Below, piece by piece: positions 1-8,047 of a stretch of DNA of 41,622 bases. A program made the translations under genes and the position numbers. The first letter of the stretch is position 1. The number at the start of each line of letters is the position of its first letter. The notes below the pieces were generated by a model that was not told the origin of the DNA, searched no databases, and was given only the letters and a program-made list of their open reading frames with translations. The stretch spans positions 1-41,622 of the forward strand of contig JANYKW010000057.1 in the NCBI GenBank assembly GCA_025358025.1. The letters run 5' to 3'. Source of the stretch: Bacteroidia bacterium. GTDB taxonomy: Bacteria; Bacteroidota; Bacteroidia; Bacteroidales; Prolixibacteraceae.

Positions 1-2189
1 CGCATTCCGGTTCCTCCCATGATCGGATCAGTCATCACATTGGTTACTAATTCTGTATCGTTTACACCTCGTCCGAAGGCATAGGTGAGTGGTTTATGGT
101 GATGCCCGAATCCATGGACAATATAGACAGAATCCCATCTGATCCGCTCAGTAATGCGCACTTTAACGGCAAAGTTTGAGACAACGCCATCCTGATTTTT
201 CAGCCACACATACTGGTCTTTTTTCAGGTTCCACAATTTGGCAACAAGGGGATTAACCCAGACTGCATTTTCGGGCATCAGCGCCACCAAATTACGGTTG
301 TTGGCTGTTCTGCTGAAAGTGTGCATCGGTGCACGTCCGTATATCAGCCGGTAAAAACCTTCTTCCGGTTGAGGATGAGGGGTATAGACCGGCATCGGGT
401 CAAATCCAGCCTCCTTCAGCTCTGCCGAGTAGAATTGAATTTTTCCGGAAGCCGTTTTGAATTTATGGTCTGTCCCTGGTTCTATGTAGGCAGGTGTTTT
501 GCGTGAATATTTCTTTAGACCGATACGTTCCATTTCTTCCAGCGTTAACCCCAGTGTTTTTAGTTGCCACCCGATTACCTCCTTATAATCTGTGTAGTTG
601 AACCAGGCGCCCAGGTTCAGCCGTTCTGCAATCTGTTTTGCCATCCACCAGGAAGGTTTGGTCTGGTACATCGGTTCAACGGCGGGCATTCGCAGGGCCA
701 GCGTGGGTTCGCGGTGAGCTGTGGCGCGCAAATCGTCGTACCGTTCAAGGTAGGTACATTCGGGCAATACCACATCCGCAAAACCGGTAATTTCCATGGG
801 CATGGTATCGACAACAACCAGCAAATCGAGCGATTGCATGGCTTGCATCAATTGATTTTTCAAAGGCACCGAAACCACCAGGTTGGTTCCTGAAACAATC
901 CAGCCCCTGATCTGGTGGTCGTTTCCCGCTCCCGGTACCGAGGCCTCAATGATGGTATTGGTAATTGATTCTTTCGCCAGTGGATATCTTCCGTTAAGCG
1001 TATCCTGCCACGACCATTTTGGTTTTGGGTATTCGGGATGCGGAAAGTCAGGAACTTTTATGCCCTCTTTGAAGAATATACCACCCCTGTTTCCCCATGA
1101 ACCGAGCAATCCGTTTAAAATTGCGATGGCACGTGAGCGCTGAACATCGTCGCCATACCAGGTGGTATGCCTGCCGGGATGTATGAGGGTGGCAGGCGCT
1201 GCATTGGCCATCTCACGTGCAGTATGACGGATGAGTTCAGGTTTTATCGTGGTGATACCATAGGCCCATTCAGGCGTAAAACTCCGGACATGTTCTTTTA
1301 ATTCATTAAAACCTTCAGCATATTTGGCTACATACTCCTTGTTGTAGATATCTTCGAAAATGAGCACGTTGATCCAGGATAGCAAAAGGGCCAGGTCGGT
1401 AGACGGTTTGATGGGCAACCAGTATTTTGATTTACTTGCGGCCGTCGACAACCGCGGATCCACTGTAATGATGGTCGCTCTTTTGTCGATGGCTTCAGAC
1501 ATCTCCTGAACCTGACCGTTGTGCATGTTCTCACCGATATGCGATCCGATGAGCACCAGACAGCGTGTATCACGGATATCTGTTACCTCAGGACTACTCA
1601 CTGATTCACCAAAGGTTAACTCAAAAGCGGTATCCCTGGGGCCCCGGCACTGGGCGAATGATGGAGCGGTTACATTATTTGAACCGTAAGCGTTGAGCAA
1701 TTGCGTAAAATATTTACCTGAACTGCCATGATTGAACAATGCCATGCTTTCCGGTCCGTGTTTTTCGGCCATCTCTTTCATCTTCCTGGCAATATAATCC
1801 AGCGCTTCATCCCAACTCGCTTCCCGATAAGATTGTTTGCCATTTTTCGTAACACGCATCAGGGGAGTTTTCAGTCGATCCGGATCAGAGAACATGCCAA
1901 CACCACCAGTGCCCCTGGGACAAAATCGGCCGTTGCATTGCGGATCGTTGTCATTTCCGGTAATTTTCTGAATCTGGCCATCTGTTGTGACATGCGACCA
2001 CCCTGCACACTTCCAAAAGCAAACTTCGCAGTAGGTAGGAACCATCCGGAATGAAGTAGCAGATGTTATACCGGATGATGAAAATTTCGGGGAAGTAGAA
2101 GCAGTCGCCCATTTTGCCATGCTTCCGGCCAGGGCAGTTGCGCCTATTCCAAGTGTGCCAATCCTGATAAATTTTCTCCTTGTGTGCAT
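1..2189 (-). CDS. Periplasmic molybdopterin oxidoreductase, polysulfide/thiosulfate reductase catalytic subunit type (3' end cut by window edge)
   Basis: This is the catalytic subunit of a complex-iron-sulfur molybdoenzyme, transported folded to the periplasm. I translated it directly; it is open from ATG 2189 to the left edge (729 codons). Residues 1-23 carry a Tat signal (TRRKFIRIG). A [4Fe-4S] motif follows, with Cys54, Cys57, Cys61 and Cys90. Cys181 in the AQCRGPRDT segment sits where the PsrA/PhsA family places its cysteine ligand to Mo. Near the end, a HGFGHHHK segment and DPIMGGTG resemble the family's C-terminal region, so probably only a few tens of residues are missing. Family knowledge gives bis-MGD-dependent reduction of polysulfide, thiosulfate, tetrathionate or related compounds; which one cannot be told. 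FeS and NrfD-type membrane partners would be expected downstream, outside the window. It is divergent from the Rieske/cytochrome operon and has its own good promoter. Confidence 0.88.
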   Translation of the reverse strand, partial: MHTRRKFIRIGTLGIGATALAGSMAKWATASTSPKFSSSGITSATSFRMVPTYCEVCFWKCAGWSHVTTDGQIQKITGNDNDPQCNGRFCPRGTGGVGMFSDPDRLKTPLMRVTKNGKQSYREASWDEALDYIARKMKEMAEKHGPESMALFNHGSSGKYFTQLLNAYGSNNVTAPSFAQCRGPRDTAFELTFGESVSSPEVTDIRDTRCLVLIGSHIGENMHNGQVQEMSEAIDKRATIITVDPRLSTAASKSKYWLPIKPSTDLALLLSWINVLIFEDIYNKEYVAKYAEGFNELKEHVRSFTPEWAYGITTIKPELIRHTAREMANAAPATLIHPGRHTTWYGDDVQRSRAIAILNGLLGSWGNRGGIFFKEGIKVPDFPHPEYPKPKWSWQDTLNGRYPLAKESITNTIIEASVPGAGNDHQIRGWIVSGTNLVVSVPLKNQLMQAMQSLDLLVVVDTMPMEITGFADVVLPECTYLERYDDLRATAHREPTLALRMPAVEPMYQTKPSWWMAKQIAERLNLGAWFNYTDYKEVIGWQLKTLGLTLEEMERIGLKKYSRKTPAYIEPGTDHKFKTASGKIQFYSAELKEAGFDPMPVYTPHPQPEEGFYRLIYGRAPMHTFSRTANNRNLVALMPENAVWVNPLVAKLWNLKKDQYVWLKNQDGVVSNFAVKVRITERIRWDSVYIVHGFGHHHKPLTYAFGRGVNDTELVTNVMTDPIMGGTGM

Positions 2190-2258
2190 TCGGCTGATTT
2201 TAAATGTTTTACGGAATATATATTTAAAATGATGTATAATATAATCCCTGTTTGAGAA

Positions 2259-2290
2259 CAAATGTAAACGATTGGAATAGTAAAGACAAA
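2259..2290 (-). promoter_or_regulatory. Bacteroidota-type promoter for the molybdoenzyme gene
   Basis: Read on the minus strand this is TTTG (2290-2287), 20 bases, then TACATTTG (2266-2259), an exact match to TTTG-N19-21-TAnnTTTG. Transcription would start near 2252, leaving a leader of about 60 bases. The -33 box lies inside the symmetric element GACAA-A-TTGTC (2285-2295), a natural position for a repressor. Confidence 0.65.
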
Positions 2291-2497
2291 TTGTCGGGAA
2301 TTTTAAATTAATTATAGAGTTCAGATATTCAATTACTTACGCTGTGTTAATCTAATCCATATATGGTTATGGTCTGTAACGTAATGATATATAGACTATT
2401 ACGATTCATAATATAAATATATAGATAATTACACGCGATACATTAAATGTCTGTGAATCAGGTATATATTTAATATATCAAGTTGTCATATAAAAAC

Positions 2498-2511
2498 ATG
2501 ATCCAGATCAT
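2498..2511. promoter_or_regulatory. Crp/Fnr-type operator-like palindrome
   Basis: The site reads ATGATC-CA-GATCAT, with perfect 6-base arms, and contains TGAT-N4-ATCA, the core of an FNR-family box. It lies roughly mid-way between the divergent promoters. A related site, ATGACCAGAATCAA, occurs in front of the Crp/Fnr gene at 9255-9268. Binding by that regulator is inferred. Confidence 0.45.
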
Positions 2512-2663
2512 AAAAAAACATGATGCAAAGCAGTTTTGGATAAAGATTGGCAGATTTGTTTCTGAAATGTGCCTGAGATTATCTTTCCCAAAGAAAAAAA
2601 TAATAATTCAGGAGGATTCCGGCAGAATTGGTGCTGGAGAGGCGACAGTTTAATAATAGGCCA

Positions 2664-2694
2664 TTTACGCATGCAATAAAATGTTGTAATTTTG
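2664..2694 (+). promoter_or_regulatory. Bacteroidota-type promoter for the Rieske-cytochrome operon
   Basis: TTTA (2664-2667), 19 bases, then TAATTTTG (2687-2694), an exact TAnnTTTG -7 box. Transcription would begin near 2701, so the possible TTG start at 2692 lies inside the promoter. This favours ATG 2716 as the Rieske start codon. Confidence 0.55.
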
Positions 2695-2715
2695 GAATCC
2701 CGAAGGTTCCAACTC

Positions 2716-3132
2716 ATGAAAAGGCGAAGCGTGTTGTCCCGAAGATTTTTTTTCCAGTCTATGGCAGGATTGGGAACAGGCATTTTTGTATGGACCTGGT
2801 ATCGTCTGGGAGCTTTCCAGTCTGAAATAGAGAACAGGTTGGAATTCATACACAGTATGGATATCCCTCTGGGTGTTAGCTACTTTGGAAATTACTACCT
2901 CTTCCGGAGCAAAAAGGGGTTGAGGGCATTTTCAACCGTATGTACCCACGCAGGTTGCAGGATTGGCAAGGAAAATGCAGGCTTTCTTCAGTGCAGCTGT
3001 CATGGTTCAAAGTTTGAAGCTGCAACCGGCATGCCGGTGAAAGGACCCGCACTTAAACCATTGCAGGAACTGGAATGTCATTTTGATCAGAACATGGGTC
3101 ATTGGATCATAAAATTGCAGCAACATGCGTAA
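2716..3132 (+). CDS. Rieske [2Fe-2S] iron-sulfur protein
   Basis: This 138-residue electron carrier probably takes electrons from quinol at the positive side of the inner membrane and works with the cytochrome b encoded 12 bases downstream. The N terminus has a Tat-like SRRFFFQS segment running into one hydrophobic anchor (about residues 12-32), as in bc1/b6f Rieske subunits, which are Tat substrates. The cluster ligands are visible: Cys76 and His78 in CTHAGC, Cys93 and His96 in CSCHG. Cys81 and Cys95 are placed for the usual disulfide. I chose ATG 2716 because the upstream in-frame TTG (2692) overlaps the -7 box. The protein is short compared with mitochondrial-type Rieske proteins, like small bacterial forms. 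Confidence 0.88.
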   Translation: MKRRSVLSRRFFFQSMAGLGTGIFVWTWYRLGAFQSEIENRLEFIHSMDIPLGVSYFGNYYLFRSKKGLRAFSTVCTHAGCRIGKENAGFLQCSCHGSKFEAATGMPVKGPALKPLQELECHFDQNMGHWIIKLQQHA

Positions 3133-3144
3133 AACATTGCTTGT

Positions 3145-5835
3145 ATGGAATGGCATCGGCTAAAAAAGATTGCGCTATTTGATACAGCCGGTTGGATCGC
3201 CATATCCTCCTTGCTGATGTGTACCATAAGTGGAGCTATTCTGGCTATTCCTTACGATTTTTCAAGGGCTTACCAATCCGTCTTTGAAATTTTGCTGATC
3301 AATCCGGCGGCTACTTTTGTTCGAAACTTCCATTACTGGAGCGCCCAGCTATTTTTTTGCTTTACCCTTCTTCACATCGGCGACCACTTGTGGAAATCTA
3401 CTGAATCCAATATCAGAAGTAGCCGAACCTGGTTGGTTCTGAGCATTGTCATCATCTTTTTGGGTTATGCGATGATATCGGGATTTATATTGAAAGGGGA
3501 TGCTGCCGGGATTCAGGCCAGACGCATTATCTCTTCGATGCTTGGATCTATACCGTTTGTTGGAAGGATGCTGACTTCGGCATTTACCGGGAGTGAGGAG
3601 AATTGGCAGGTGATTTATGTTCAGCATATTGCAATTGGCACGCTATTCCTATTTATTGGAGTTTATGAGCATCTGAAAACGATCTGGCCAAAGCTGAAAA
3701 CCTTTATCATACTCTTCCTTCTTTTGGTTGTAGTCAGTCTGCTTTTCAGGGCGCCGTTTGGTCTTGCCGACAGCAACCAGATGAAAGGTCCCTGGTTCTT
3801 TGTTGGCATTCAGGAGATGCTCCATTTTACCAGCCATCCCGGATACCTTGTTCTGTTCTTTTTCATCGTTCTTTTGTTTTTTTTTATGCTTCACCGCATG
3901 AAGAAAAACCACAAAACGTCATTCAAACGTCTTCTGCTTGCAGGAAGTATCCTTTACCTTGCTGTAACCTTGATGGTACTTTTTTTTCGTGGCGACAACT
4001 GGCAATGGCGGGGGATGAAAGAATTTTCCCAATCAGAAGAGCAGATTTTGGTATTCGATCCTGTCAATTTATTGAAAGAGGCCAAATTCACTATCCTTCC
4101 GGCAAATCAAAAAACTGAAGGATGTTTGTTGTGTCATAGCGCCATGACTGGATTAACAGAATCACACAATCCAGCGGTTATTGGTTGTTATGCCTGCCAT
4201 CTGGGCGATCCGTTTACCTGTGATAAATCGATGGCACACTGTAATATGGTGAAAGTTCCGGGGGATTTTTCCAATGTAAGGAAAACCTGCGGGACTCAAA
4301 ATTGCCACGCTGAAACGACTGACAGGATCATGAATTCATTGATGACAACGCAGAGCGGAATTATAGGAGTCGACAAGTACCTGTTTGGGGAAACCGGATC
4401 GCTAAATGATACTTTTCATATCAGAAACCTGGCTCATACTGCCGCTGATATGCATCTGCGAAACCTCTGCGCAGGTTGTCATCTTGGCAAGGGAAAAAGC
4501 AGTACAGGCAATGCAGCATGGCTTGACAGGGGAGGAGGCTGTAACGCCTGTCACCTGTATTACAGCGATCAGGCTACAGCAAGTATGAATCGCATGCAGG
4601 CGAAAAAATCAATAAATACGCAGGAAATTCATCCTGCTATCGATATGCAGGTGTCCAACGACCGGTGTAAGAGTTGCCACAGCCGTTCAGGCAGGATCTC
4701 CCTGAATTACGAAGGGTGGTGTGAAACTGAACTCAGGTCATCACTGCCTGGAGTTGCCGATAGTTTGATGGTATTACCGGATGAAAGGGTTCTCAGGTTT
4801 GTTCAGGAAGATATTCACCATCAAAAAGGAATGGCCTGCATCGATTGTCACAACTCCTATGAAATAATGGGGGATGGGAAACACCAGGTTCACAAGGAAG
4901 ATGCAGTTTTTATCCAATGTATTGATTGTCATCCTTCAGGGAAAGCCAAAACCATCAGGACAGACAATCTTCCCGACCGTGAATCACAAATGATAGCCGG
5001 ACTTCGGAAGATCAATGCAAAAGAGCTGGTGGTATTGACAAGCAAAGGAGACCGGCCATTATTGAATACCCGGATTGATTCCTTCGGACAGATTTTATTG
5101 ACAGATAAACTCTACGGAAAGATCCACTTGTCAAAACGGGCTTCTCAGGTGTGTGGCAAAGGGCAAGGACACAGCAGATTAAGCTGTGAAGCGTGTCATA
5201 CAGCCTGGGTACCCCAGTGCATTGGCTGTCATAACAGTTTTGAGAAGGGAACCCCTGGATTTGATTTGCTGGAAGGTAATCGAACTACAAGTACCTGGGT
5301 TGAATATGCAGGAAATTGCTTTGCAGAACCACCTGTGCTGGGTGTCAGCGAAAAGGCCGGGAGCAGGATTGTGACGGCCATGCCGGGAATGATCCTAACG
5401 ATTGATCACAAGTCTTTTGCCAAAGAGAAGGGAAATAGCTTTCACCGGTTGTATGCACCGGCATCGGGCCATACGACACAACGCGAAGGACGCGGCTGTA
5501 AGTCCTGCCACAACAATCCGCTGGCAATAGGTTATGGGAGGGGTATCCTGCACTTTGATATTTCCGGAACCGAAGGAAAATGGGTTTTTGCTCCCAGGTT
5601 CGCGCCCAGTAATCAGGATGGACTGCCTGAAGATGCCTGGATTGGTTTTTTGAAGGAACCTGTTGCTCCTTATGCCACCCGGATTAATTTGAGGCCATTC
5701 TCAGTTAAGGAACAGAGGAAAATTCTGGAAGTAGGAAGTTGTCTGACCTGCCACGACGAAAAATCGAAAGTGATGGAGCGGGCTTTGGTTAATTATAAGC
5801 AGACACTAGCGGAGAGAAGTAAAAAATGTATATAA
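3145..5835 (+). CDS. Fusion of di-heme cytochrome b with a multiheme cytochrome c region (about 12 heme sites)
   Basis: An 896-residue membrane electron-transfer protein. About residues 1-300 form a cytochrome b-like bundle. Heme-b histidine pairs are His63/His77 (13 residues between) and His161/His176 (14 between, the b6-type spacing). A KGPWFF segment near residue 210 takes the place of an obvious PEWY quinone-site motif. The remainder is a large extracytoplasmic domain with 11 CxxCH motifs (CLLCH, CYACH, CAGCH, CNACH, CKSCH, two CIDCH, CEACH, CIGCH, CKSCH, CLTCH) plus one CGTQNCH (Cx4CH), the third in order. With the upstream Rieske protein it would form a bc-type quinol/quinone oxidoreductase whose cytochrome c partner is built in. 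Electrons may pass to or from the neighbouring molybdoenzyme or another periplasmic partner; that link is inferred. I know no named complex with exactly this arrangement. Confidence 0.85.
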   Translation: MEWHRLKKIALFDTAGWIAISSLLMCTISGAILAIPYDFSRAYQSVFEILLINPAATFVRNFHYWSAQLFFCFTLLHIGDHLWKSTESNIRSSRTWLVLSIVIIFLGYAMISGFILKGDAAGIQARRIISSMLGSIPFVGRMLTSAFTGSEENWQVIYVQHIAIGTLFLFIGVYEHLKTIWPKLKTFIILFLLLVVVSLLFRAPFGLADSNQMKGPWFFVGIQEMLHFTSHPGYLVLFFFIVLLFFFMLHRMKKNHKTSFKRLLLAGSILYLAVTLMVLFFRGDNWQWRGMKEFSQSEEQILVFDPVNLLKEAKFTILPANQKTEGCLLCHSAMTGLTESHNPAVIGCYACHLGDPFTCDKSMAHCNMVKVPGDFSNVRKTCGTQNCHAETTDRIMNSLMTTQSGIIGVDKYLFGETGSLNDTFHIRNLAHTAADMHLRNLCAGCHLGKGKSSTGNAAWLDRGGGCNACHLYYSDQATASMNRMQAKKSINTQEIHPAIDMQVSNDRCKSCHSRSGRISLNYEGWCETELRSSLPGVADSLMVLPDERVLRFVQEDIHHQKGMACIDCHNSYEIMGDGKHQVHKEDAVFIQCIDCHPSGKAKTIRTDNLPDRESQMIAGLRKINAKELVVLTSKGDRPLLNTRIDSFGQILLTDKLYGKIHLSKRASQVCGKGQGHSRLSCEACHTAWVPQCIGCHNSFEKGTPGFDLLEGNRTTSTWVEYAGNCFAEPPVLGVSEKAGSRIVTAMPGMILTIDHKSFAKEKGNSFHRLYAPASGHTTQREGRGCKSCHNNPLAIGYGRGILHFDISGTEGKWVFAPRFAPSNQDGLPEDAWIGFLKEPVAPYATRINLRPFSVKEQRKILEVGSCLTCHDEKSKVMERALVNYKQTLAERSKKCI

Positions 5836-5863
5836 GTACGGGCTGAACTTTGAATAAATTTTC

Positions 5864-5891
5864 AAAAAGAAATGCCGGGATGAACCCGGCA
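5864..5891 (-). terminator. Rho-independent terminator of the rhodanese-porin operon
   Basis: On the minus strand a 7-bp stem (TGCCGGG/CCCGGCA, arms 5885-5891 and 5873-5879, 5-base loop) is followed by TTTCTTTTTG (5872-5863). It lies 26 bases past the stop codon of the second rhodanese. The hairpin could also slow rightward transcription from the cytochrome gene, but no T-run follows on that side. Confidence 0.75.
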
Positions 5892-5917
5892 CAACTTTCT
5901 GATGCTAAAACTTCTGT

Positions 5918-6769
5918 CTACAAAACTATTTTATTTTCCGGGACAGAACTCCAGTCGGCATAAGAGCCAACATAGTTTCCAACGTTCCGGAATCCTGCGA
6001 TTTCTTTCAGGGCAATGTATAATACCGCGGCTTTAATGCCTGAATTACAATAAAGTACGATTGGTTTTTCGGGGGTAGCCCCGAATTTGGCGGCAACAGC
6101 AATGATTTCATCTTTCGATTTGTAGGCTCCCGTAGCTGTCAGTACCTCTTTGAAATTCATCCATACTGCACCGGGCAGATGCCCTTTGCTTTTTTTTGCA
6201 GCATCAGCACCTTCAAATTCATCCTTTTCGCGCGCATCGAGCAAAAGGGTGCCTTCTGCAAGTTTTTGCACCTCAGCCATGGTGGTGGCTTTGTAGCTAC
6301 TTTCGGTAACGGCAAAAGTGGTTGATTTCAAACTTGCGGGTGTTGCGGTAAGAGGTATTCGTGCATTGGCAAACTGATCCATGTTAAAATGTAAAATGGA
6401 TACGTTGGCAGCGCCGATAGATTTTAGAATCCACCATACACGACTGTTGTATCGGTTCGATCCTTCATCGTACAGTACAATTTTGCTGTTATTGGAAACT
6501 CCTTTTTTAGCAAATATGGCCGCAAGTTCTGCGTCCGGTTTTATCTGGCCTTCCACAGCACCGGGTTTGTAAAGATCTTTGTGAGGTAAATTGATGGCAC
6601 CCTGTATGTGCTGTTGGCTATAAATATCTGCTCCATTCACATCAATAACAACCAGGCTTTTATTGGCTTTCAGTTCTGCAGCAAAATCTTTGGCTGAGAT
6701 AAGCGGACTTTGGGAAAATGTGTTGATTGCGAGCAATAACAGGGTTACTGCCAGTGTAATCTTAACCAT
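5918..6769 (-). CDS. Exported two-domain rhodanese (SseA-type sulfurtransferase)
   Basis: A 283-residue protein with a Sec signal peptide ending near residue 20 (INTFSQS). Two rhodanese folds follow. The first domain (about 22-145) has no catalytic cysteine and carries LYDEGSNRYNSRVWW where active domains have theirs. The second domain (about 155-280) has the active-site loop CNSGIKA. One inactive and one active half is the classic thiosulfate/3-mercaptopyruvate sulfurtransferase layout, moving sulfane sulfur from thiosulfate or a persulfide to an acceptor. Its location would be periplasmic. It is the last gene of a three-gene operon, 9 bases after the porin stop, and is followed by a terminator. 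Its place near a Psr/Phs-like molybdoenzyme supports a role in extracytoplasmic sulfur handling, like Sud beside Psr in Wolinella succinogenes. Confidence 0.87.
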   Translation of the reverse strand: MVKITLAVTLLLLAINTFSQSPLISAKDFAAELKANKSLVVIDVNGADIYSQQHIQGAINLPHKDLYKPGAVEGQIKPDAELAAIFAKKGVSNNSKIVLYDEGSNRYNSRVWWILKSIGAANVSILHFNMDQFANARIPLTATPASLKSTTFAVTESSYKATTMAEVQKLAEGTLLLDAREKDEFEGADAAKKSKGHLPGAVWMNFKEVLTATGAYKSKDEIIAVAAKFGATPEKPIVLYCNSGIKAAVLYIALKEIAGFRNVGNYVGSYADWSSVPENKIVL

Positions 6770-6778
6770 AATGATTCT

Positions 6779-7915
6779 TTACTTGAGTTTAAATTGCAAT
6801 TGAAAAACGAGCATATCGTTACTGATTTCATTGTACTGAGCATAATCCGTCGCTGAGCTGGCCTCGGTGTTGTACATATAGTTCATCTGAATACGGGTCC
6901 AGTCGTTGACATAATAGCTGAAGCCAAAGGTCCAGGTATTTTTCTTGTAAGCGGATGGGTCTGTGTCCGAAAGATCTACATTGGGATCGTAAACCTCAAT
7001 TTTGACGACAGGTTCGATTTTCCATGGTGTCTGTATCATCAGTTGAGAATAAAATCCATTCCTGTTAAAGGATCCCTGAACAACTTCCGGGACGCTGCCA
7101 CAACCTCCGCCTGTCATCATGGATCCTTCATCATTTCCGAAAATGTATTCAGACTGTGAAAGAACACCAAATCGGCCGAGTGATTTTTTGAGTTGCAAAT
7201 CAGCTCCCCAACGGGTGAGTTCATCCGCTTTTGTCACCGTAGGATCCGGATTTTTTTCCTTGCCATGGTGGTAGCTTCCACCTACCTGAAAGAAATTGCA
7301 CGGTGCAAATACGAGGCGGCCAATAAAATCTTTCGATTTGTTGTTGTCCATGGTGTTAAGTCCGGTTCCGTTGGTCCAGGCAAGTGAGTAAGAAAAGATA
7401 TTTGGTTTTTCGATGCCGAAAATTTGAAGGGAATCGGAACTGCCGCTAAACATGATTCCCTGATCGCGGAAGGGAGAGGCAAGCTCGTTAACCACCAGAG
7501 ACCGGTCGATGGTATATAATGACTGGCAAGGTGTTGATAGTTCGAGTCCAAAAGAGGATTTGAACTGTCCGGCCGAAACTTTCAGATATGAGCCAGCAGC
7601 CTTCCAGCTAAAAAATGCATCCAGGATATAAGGTCCGCCCAAAGTCGGGCTTAATTCAGTCATAAGATAGTAACTGAAATTGTATGGAATAGTACCTGTT
7701 ACACCCAGTCGCGCCTTTTGGAATTTGAAGGAGTTTTCGGTCAGGTCCTTTCCGGAAGCGTCTTTTCCCAGGAAATTGGTTATATTTTCGGCTTGAACAT
7801 AGCCGATTATCTGGGGACCGGTTGAAGTGGTCGAAGGTTCCATACATCCCTGGGCGAAGGCCCCAGATAAGCCGATTGAAACGGTCAGGAGTGTGGTCAA
7901 AACTATTTTTTTCAT
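6779..7915 (-). CDS. Outer-membrane porin, OprO/OprP-like (phosphate-selective porin family)
   Basis: A 378-residue beta-barrel with a signal peptide ending in GAFAQ (about residue 22). The body is rich in alternating aromatic/polar strands, for example FNRNGFYSQLMIQ and NTWTFGFSYYVNDW, and ends in a hydrophobic strand (MLVFQLQFKLK) typical of outer-membrane barrels. The overall pattern fits the OprO/OprP porin family, whose characterised members pass phosphate and other anions. Lying between two exported rhodaneses, it may let a sulfur oxyanion or polysulfide into the periplasm; this is inferred. The 132-base gap upstream carries two stem-loops and no clear TAnnTTTG box, so it is probably read through from the upstream rhodanese gene. 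Confidence 0.8.
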   Translation of the reverse strand: MKKIVLTTLLTVSIGLSGAFAQGCMEPSTTSTGPQIIGYVQAENITNFLGKDASGKDLTENSFKFQKARLGVTGTIPYNFSYYLMTELSPTLGGPYILDAFFSWKAAGSYLKVSAGQFKSSFGLELSTPCQSLYTIDRSLVVNELASPFRDQGIMFSGSSDSLQIFGIEKPNIFSYSLAWTNGTGLNTMDNNKSKDFIGRLVFAPCNFFQVGGSYHHGKEKNPDPTVTKADELTRWGADLQLKKSLGRFGVLSQSEYIFGNDEGSMMTGGGCGSVPEVVQGSFNRNGFYSQLMIQTPWKIEPVVKIEVYDPNVDLSDTDPSAYKKNTWTFGFSYYVNDWTRIQMNYMYNTEASSATDYAQYNEISNDMLVFQLQFKLK

Positions 7916-7958
7916 CTGTTAATTATTTGTTTTTCAATGGTCTGTTGAATGCCCCGGC

Positions 7959-8025
7959 CAGTGTGAAATCAGTCGAATTTTACACTGAGCTACCTGACTG
8001 ATGCAATTTGAATTACATCAGTCAG
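7959..8025 (-). promoter_or_regulatory. Two tandem intercistronic stem-loops in the rhodanese-porin mRNA
   Basis: Hairpin one (7994-8025) has perfect 10-bp arms CTGACTGATG/CATCAGTCAG around a 12-base loop. Hairpin two (7959-7987) has 12-bp arms with one mismatch and one G-U pair around a 5-base loop. Neither is followed by a T-run on the minus strand, so they look more like RNA processing, stabilising or partial-attenuation elements than full terminators. They could set different levels for rhodanese and porin. Confidence 0.6.
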
Positions 8026-8047
8026 ATTAGTTGCAGGATAAAAGTGC

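Larger units (their letters stand above)
2190..2715. other. Divergent AT-rich regulatory region between the molybdoenzyme and Rieske/cytochrome genes
   Basis: This 526-base gap holds no convincing gene. It contains a leftward promoter (2259-2290), a rightward promoter (2664-2694) and a TGAT-N4-ATCA operator-like palindrome (2498-2511). Further symmetric elements are GACAA-A-TTGTC at 2285-2295 over the leftward -33 box, the 10-base palindrome CCATATATGG at 2357-2366, and CGTAAT/ATTACG arms 12 bases apart at 2380-2403. This much dyad symmetry suggests control by more than one factor. The size is large for a simple divergent promoter, so an unrecognised small RNA cannot be excluded. Confidence 0.6.

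Noticed and set aside
321-2054. Several open frames on the plus strand at 321-506, 564-893, 883-1143 and 1728-2054
   Set aside because: They are antisense shadows of the molybdoenzyme gene, which is open for its full length on the minus strand and has clear motifs.
2508-2853. Minus-strand frames before and over the Rieske start
   Set aside because: No family resemblance; they overlap the Rieske gene and its promoter.
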